Shown: piece after piece, positions 60,826 to 64,000 of the stretch | Position numbering within the stretch: the first letter of the stretch is position 1 | Layout: every line of letters begins with the position of its first letter | Assembly (NCBI GenBank): GCA_003134685.1 | Contig: PLCA01000002.1 | Location: forward strand, 124,001 to 188,000 | DNA: 64,000 nt | Direction of reading: 5' to 3' | Source: Gemmatimonadota bacterium | GTDB lineage: Bacteria; Gemmatimonadota; Gemmatimonadetes; Gemmatimonadales; Gemmatimonadaceae | Program-made: the position numbers and the translations under genes | The notes under the pieces: generated by a model | What the model saw: the letters and a program-made list of their open reading frames with translations, nothing else | Told to the model about the DNA's origin: nothing | The model's database searches: none

Positions 60826-62409
60826 ATGCACAGCGACTCAGGTCACACGACCTCCGTCTGGATGGACACCACCGAAGTGCCGCAGTTTCAACCGCTTACC
60901 CAGGATCTGCGGTCGAACGTTTGCGTCATTGGCGCCGGCATTGCCGGCATGACCACGGCCTATCTGCTCGCGCGCGCGGGTCGCGCCGTTGTTCTGATCG
61001 ACGACGGTCCAATCGGTGGTGGCGAGACGAGTCGCACTACCGCTCACCTTACTGCCGCCCTCGATGATCGCTACTACAACATCGAGACGATGCACGGCGA
61101 GGAAGGTGCCAGGTTGGCAGCCGAAAGTCACATGTCGGCGATTCATCGAATCGAAACCATTGCGTCGATGGAAGACATCGATTGCGATTTCCAACGCGTC
61201 GAAGGCTTCCTCTTCCTTGGCGGCGAGAATACGCGCAAGGATCTGGAACGAGAGCTCGAAGCGACCCAACGCGCCGGAATAACCGATACACAGCTCGTCG
61301 ATCGCATCCCGTTCGGATTTTGGGACAGCGGACCAGCGCTCCGCTTTCCTCGACAGGCTACCTTCCACCCGCTCAAGTATCTGAAGGGTCTCGCTCGCGC
61401 GATTCTTCGTGACGGGGGCAAGATCTACACTGGCGTGCACGCGGAGAAGATCGAGGATGGTGAGCCGGCGCGGGTGACGACGAGCGATGGCCACGTCATC
61501 AGCGCGGACAACGTCGTCGTTTGCACCAACACGCCGGTCAACGACTGGCTCATCATCCACAGCAAGCAGGCTGCGTATCGCACCTATGTCATCGGCGCGC
61601 GAGTTCCGAAGGGATCGGTCCCGCAGGGACTGTATTGGGATACTCCCGATCCCTACCACTACATCCGCATCCAGCACGCCGAGGATAAATCCGGGCACGA
61701 GCTGGATTACGACATCCTGATCGTTGGCGGCGAGGATCACAAAACCGGCCAGGCCGCGGACACCGAAGAAAGATTCGTGCGTCTCGAGCAATGGACACGC
61801 GAGCGCTTCCCGATGGTCGAGCGCCTGGACTATCGCTGGTCGGGTCAGGTGATCGAGCCCGTCGATTACATGGCGTACATCGGCAAGAATCCGGGCGGCG
61901 ACGAGCACATCTGGATCGCCACTGGTGATTCAGGAAATGGGATGACCCACGGCACGATCGCGGGCATCATCCTGAACGAGCTGGTCCAGGGACGCAAGCA
62001 TCAATGGGCTCGACTCTACAATCCTTCCCGCATCAGCGTCCGCGCGACCCCGGAGTTCGTGAAGGAAAACATCAATGTCGCGGAGCAGTACAAGGATTGG
62101 TTCACGGGCAGTGACGCTGGCGACGTCGCGGCGATCAAACCGGGTGAAGGAGCCGTCATCGGTCGCGGTAGAGGCAAGATTGCAGTCTACCGCGATGAGG
62201 GAGGCGACATCCACCAGCTGTCGGCGGTCTGCACCCATCTCTACTGCATCGTTCACTGGAACGATACCGAGAGAACGTGGGACTGTCCGTGCCACGGATC
62301 ACGCTTCGATCCGTACGGCAAGGTCGTCAACGGCCCGGCTATAGTCGGGCTTTCTCCTGCTTCTCGTGAACCGCGGCCGGAGAAGGAGAGGGACGCAGCA
62401 AAGCAGTGA
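60826..62409 (+). CDS. FAD-dependent oxidoreductase with C-terminal Rieske domain
   Basis: A 527-aa cytoplasmic protein. The N-terminal DAO-type FAD domain has the dinucleotide motif 'VIGAGIAGMTTAYLLARAG', 'GGGETSRTTAHLT' and 'WIATGDSGNGMTHG'. The C-terminal 110 residues form a Rieske iron-sulfur domain with C-x-H in 'VCTHLYC' and C-x2-H in 'WDCPCHGSRFDPYGKVVNGPA', the four cluster ligands. Such fusions are predicted amine or glycine oxidases of unknown substrate. ATG at 60826 is chosen. The gene overlaps the convergent glycoside-phosphorylase gene by 71 bases, which is long for a tail overlap. Confidence 0.92.
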   Translation: MHSDSGHTTSVWMDTTEVPQFQPLTQDLRSNVCVIGAGIAGMTTAYLLARAGRAVVLIDDGPIGGGETSRTTAHLTAALDDRYYNIETMHGEEGARLAAESHMSAIHRIETIASMEDIDCDFQRVEGFLFLGGENTRKDLERELEATQRAGITDTQLVDRIPFGFWDSGPALRFPRQATFHPLKYLKGLARAILRDGGKIYTGVHAEKIEDGEPARVTTSDGHVISADNVVVCTNTPVNDWLIIHSKQAAYRTYVIGARVPKGSVPQGLYWDTPDPYHYIRIQHAEDKSGHELDYDILIVGGEDHKTGQAADTEERFVRLEQWTRERFPMVERLDYRWSGQVIEPVDYMAYIGKNPGGDEHIWIATGDSGNGMTHGTIAGIILNELVQGRKHQWARLYNPSRISVRATPEFVKENINVAEQYKDWFTGSDAGDVAAIKPGEGAVIGRGRGKIAVYRDEGGDIHQLSAVCTHLYCIVHWNDTERTWDCPCHGSRFDPYGKVVNGPAIVGLSPASREPRPEKERDAAKQ

Positions 62410-64000
62410 CTCGGTGATGCTTGCCATCATCGACCAGATTGATCGCATTCTCGACTCGTCTACCATCGACCGTCAATTCGGCCGTCCCGCGTTCCAGCCC
62501 GTCGGGATTCTCGACGGCGATTTCGTAAGTCGATGACCTGAACCGGTATTCGATGGTGAACTTTTTCCAACTCGCGGGAATGCATGGCTCGATGAACAGC
62601 TCCTCACCGAGCTGGCGGAAGCCGAGTATCGCCTCGAGGGCCGTCCGGTACATCCAGCTCGCCGAGCCGGTGTACCACGTCCACCCACCGCGCCCGAGAT
62701 GTCCCTTCGCGGTGTACACGTCGGCTGCGACGACATACGGCTCGACCTTGTAGATGTCGACCGCCTTCGCGCTGTCTGAGTGCGTGATCGGATTGAGCAT
62801 CTGGAACAACTCGAACGCCCGATCGCCATCTCCCTGCAGCGCTGTCGCGAGCACGGCCCAGAGCGCGGCATGCGTATACTGGGCTCCGTTCTCGCGCACG
62901 CCCGGCAGATAACCCTGAATGTAGCCGGGATCGTGCGTCGTCTTGTCGAATGGTGGCGTGAGCAACAGTATGAGCCGCGCGTCCTCGCGTACCAGATACT
63001 TGTTCAGGGACTGCATGGCGATCCGCGTTCGCTCCGGACTCCCAGCGCCGGAAATGACGCTCCAGCTCTGAGCAATCGAGTCGATCTTGCATTCGTCGCT
63101 CGTGCGCGATCCGAGCGGAGAGCCGTCGTCGAAGTACGCCCGGCGATACCATTCTCCATCCCAGGCTGAGCTCTCCACCGCCTCGGCGTAGCCTTCCGCT
63201 TTTGCCAGCACTTCATCGCGGGTCGCTGTGTCGCCGCGTTTCTCCGCGTGAACAGCGAACTTGCGCAGCGTGGAGATCAGGAACCACGCGAGCCAGACGC
63301 TTTCTCCCTTGCCTTCGATTCCGACCCGGTTCATTCCGTCGTTCCAATCACCGCTCCCAATGAGCGGCAGACCGTGCACACCGGCCGTGCACGCCTTCCT
63401 CAGCGCTCGAACGCAGTGGTCGTAGATGCTCCCAACCTCCGAGCTGACCTTCGGCAGATCGTAGATCTCGTGCTCGTCCGGGTTCAGCAGCCGCATCGTC
63501 AGGTAAGGAACCTCGACGTCGAATATCCCGCGGTCGCACGAGACGTTTACATAGTGATCGATGACGTACGGAAGCCAGATCAGATCATCCGAGAACTGTG
63601 TTCGTACTCCGCGACCGGTCTGCGGATGCCACCAGTGCTGGACGTCGCCTTCGACGAATTGGCGGGATGCCGCTCGAATTATGTGCTCTCTGGCTACCGC
63701 CGCATCTGCATATACGAATGCCATCACGTCCTGCAGCTGGTCGCGGAACCCGAACGCGCCGCTCGACTGGTACAGCGCGGTGCGCGCCCACATGCGGCAC
63801 GACAGCGCCTGGTACAGAGACCATCGATTCACCATCAGGTCGAACGTCGGCTCCGGAGTCTTGACCTTGATGGTGCCAAGTCTCTTGTCCCAGTCGCGAA
63901 TGTTCGAATCGACCGCCCGTTTTGCGTCGGTGGCTGTGCGGTTTCGCGCGATTATCTCCCGGACCGCGTCTTCGCCTTCGGCTGCGCCGAGAAGCATGAC
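62339..64000 (-). CDS. GH94 / cyclic beta-glucan synthase-like protein, C-terminal part
   Basis: The visible 554 residues are the C-terminal (alpha/alpha)6 barrel of a glycosyl-hydrolase family 94 enzyme; the reading frame continues past the window edge, so the gene is partial at its 5' end. Recognisable segments are 'SGAFGFRDQLQD', 'HWWHPQTGRGVRTQFSDDLIWLP', the catalytic Asp in 'GSGDWNDGMNRVG', 'YIQGYLPGVRENGAQYTHAALW' and 'GRGGWTWYTGSASWMYR'. This matches cellobiose/chitobiose phosphorylases and the C-terminus of NdvB/ChvB cyclic beta-1,2-glucan synthase; the size of the missing part would decide between them. Its end overlaps the FAD/Rieske gene by 71 bases. Confidence 0.9.
   Translation of the reverse strand, partial: VMLLGAAEGEDAVREIIARNRTATDAKRAVDSNIRDWDKRLGTIKVKTPEPTFDLMVNRWSLYQALSCRMWARTALYQSSGAFGFRDQLQDVMAFVYADAAVAREHIIRAASRQFVEGDVQHWWHPQTGRGVRTQFSDDLIWLPYVIDHYVNVSCDRGIFDVEVPYLTMRLLNPDEHEIYDLPKVSSEVGSIYDHCVRALRKACTAGVHGLPLIGSGDWNDGMNRVGIEGKGESVWLAWFLISTLRKFAVHAEKRGDTATRDEVLAKAEGYAEAVESSAWDGEWYRRAYFDDGSPLGSRTSDECKIDSIAQSWSVISGAGSPERTRIAMQSLNKYLVREDARLILLLTPPFDKTTHDPGYIQGYLPGVRENGAQYTHAALWAVLATALQGDGDRAFELFQMLNPITHSDSAKAVDIYKVEPYVVAADVYTAKGHLGRGGWTWYTGSASWMYRTALEAILGFRQLGEELFIEPCIPASWKKFTIEYRFRSSTYEIAVENPDGLERGTAELTVDGRRVENAINLVDDGKHHRVTALLRPSPSPAAVHEKQEKARL

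Noticed and set aside
1..64000. tRNA, rRNA, CRISPR, IS elements, prophage and known riboswitches
   Set aside because: No cloverleaf, rRNA segment, regular spaced repeats, transposase or integrase motifs, or recognisable riboswitch cores were found on reading; a dedicated covariance-model search could still reveal short RNA genes.

Overview
The window is about 64 kb of GC-rich bacterial chromosome with some 55 protein genes on both strands and almost no spacer DNA. I see no rRNA, tRNA, CRISPR array, insertion sequence, phage gene or integrase, and no gap over 300 bases lacks a gene. The gene content suggests a soil-type member of the Gemmatimonadota or a close relative. The reasons are many secreted peptidases (M19, S9D, S9), a giant BNR-repeat protein, DUF5916, DUF4097 and DUF4142 proteins, a VIT/vWA protein, two ECF sigma/anti-sigma pairs, and signal peptides that often end in A-Q. 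This placement is inferred from gene content only.

Layout. 1-5.4 kb: M19 dipeptidase, a DUF2007 protein, an LprI-like lipoprotein, a secreted protein of unknown role, and an overlapping ECF sigma / anti-sigma / DUF4097 operon on the minus strand. 5.5-9.4 kb: an ABC exporter, a DUF3857-transglutaminase protein and a 59-aa protein that looks translationally coupled. 9.6-22.7 kb: BNR-repeat protein, PAP2 phosphatase, cytochrome P450, S9D peptidase, CopD-like membrane protein, DUF4142 lipoprotein, an S9 peptidase broken by one missing base, and a class A beta-lactamase-fold hydrolase. 22.7-27.5 kb: ABM-like protein, cytochrome c lipoprotein, small lipoprotein, a PQQ alcohol dehydrogenase with the lanthanide-type Asp-Tyr-Asp signature, an NTF2-like protein and methylglyoxal synthase. 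27.5-31 kb: ICMT-like methyltransferase, MFS exporter, PnuC transporter and a coiled-coil membrane protein. 31-38 kb: a GntR/FadR regulator divergent from an amino acid permease with a perfect ATTGTATACAAT palindrome between them, a GH-A-like lipoprotein, a DUF5996-like protein and a two-gene OpuC-type osmolyte importer whose binding domain precedes the permease domain. 38-44 kb: aldo/keto reductase, RhlE-like RNA helicase with no standard start codon, DUF5916 protein and class C beta-lactamase-fold hydrolase. 44-50.6 kb: small membrane protein, EttA, a His/Met-rich secreted protein, GT9 glycosyltransferase, 2H phosphoesterase, PAP2 phosphatase and FabI. 50.5-54.5 kb: VIT/vWA - ECF sigma - anti-sigma operon. 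54.7-64 kb: an mhqO/mhqD-like pair, transketolase, kynurenine-formamidase-like cyclase, ComEC-like metallo-hydrolase, DUF3006 protein, FAD/Rieske oxidoreductase and the C-terminal part of a GH94 / cyclic-glucan-synthase-like protein that runs off the window.

How the genes work together. Protein and peptide breakdown at the envelope (M19, S9D, S9) fits with amino acid uptake by the permease. The PQQ dehydrogenase and nearby cytochrome c form a plausible periplasmic alcohol-oxidation chain. The ECF modules and the quinone-detoxification pair suggest envelope and electrophile stress responses. I found no clearly undescribed multi-gene system. The strongest leads are the lanthanide-type dehydrogenase cluster, the reversed domain order in the osmolyte importer, the non-canonical start of the helicase gene, the vWA-ECF operon and several uncharacterised operator-like repeats.
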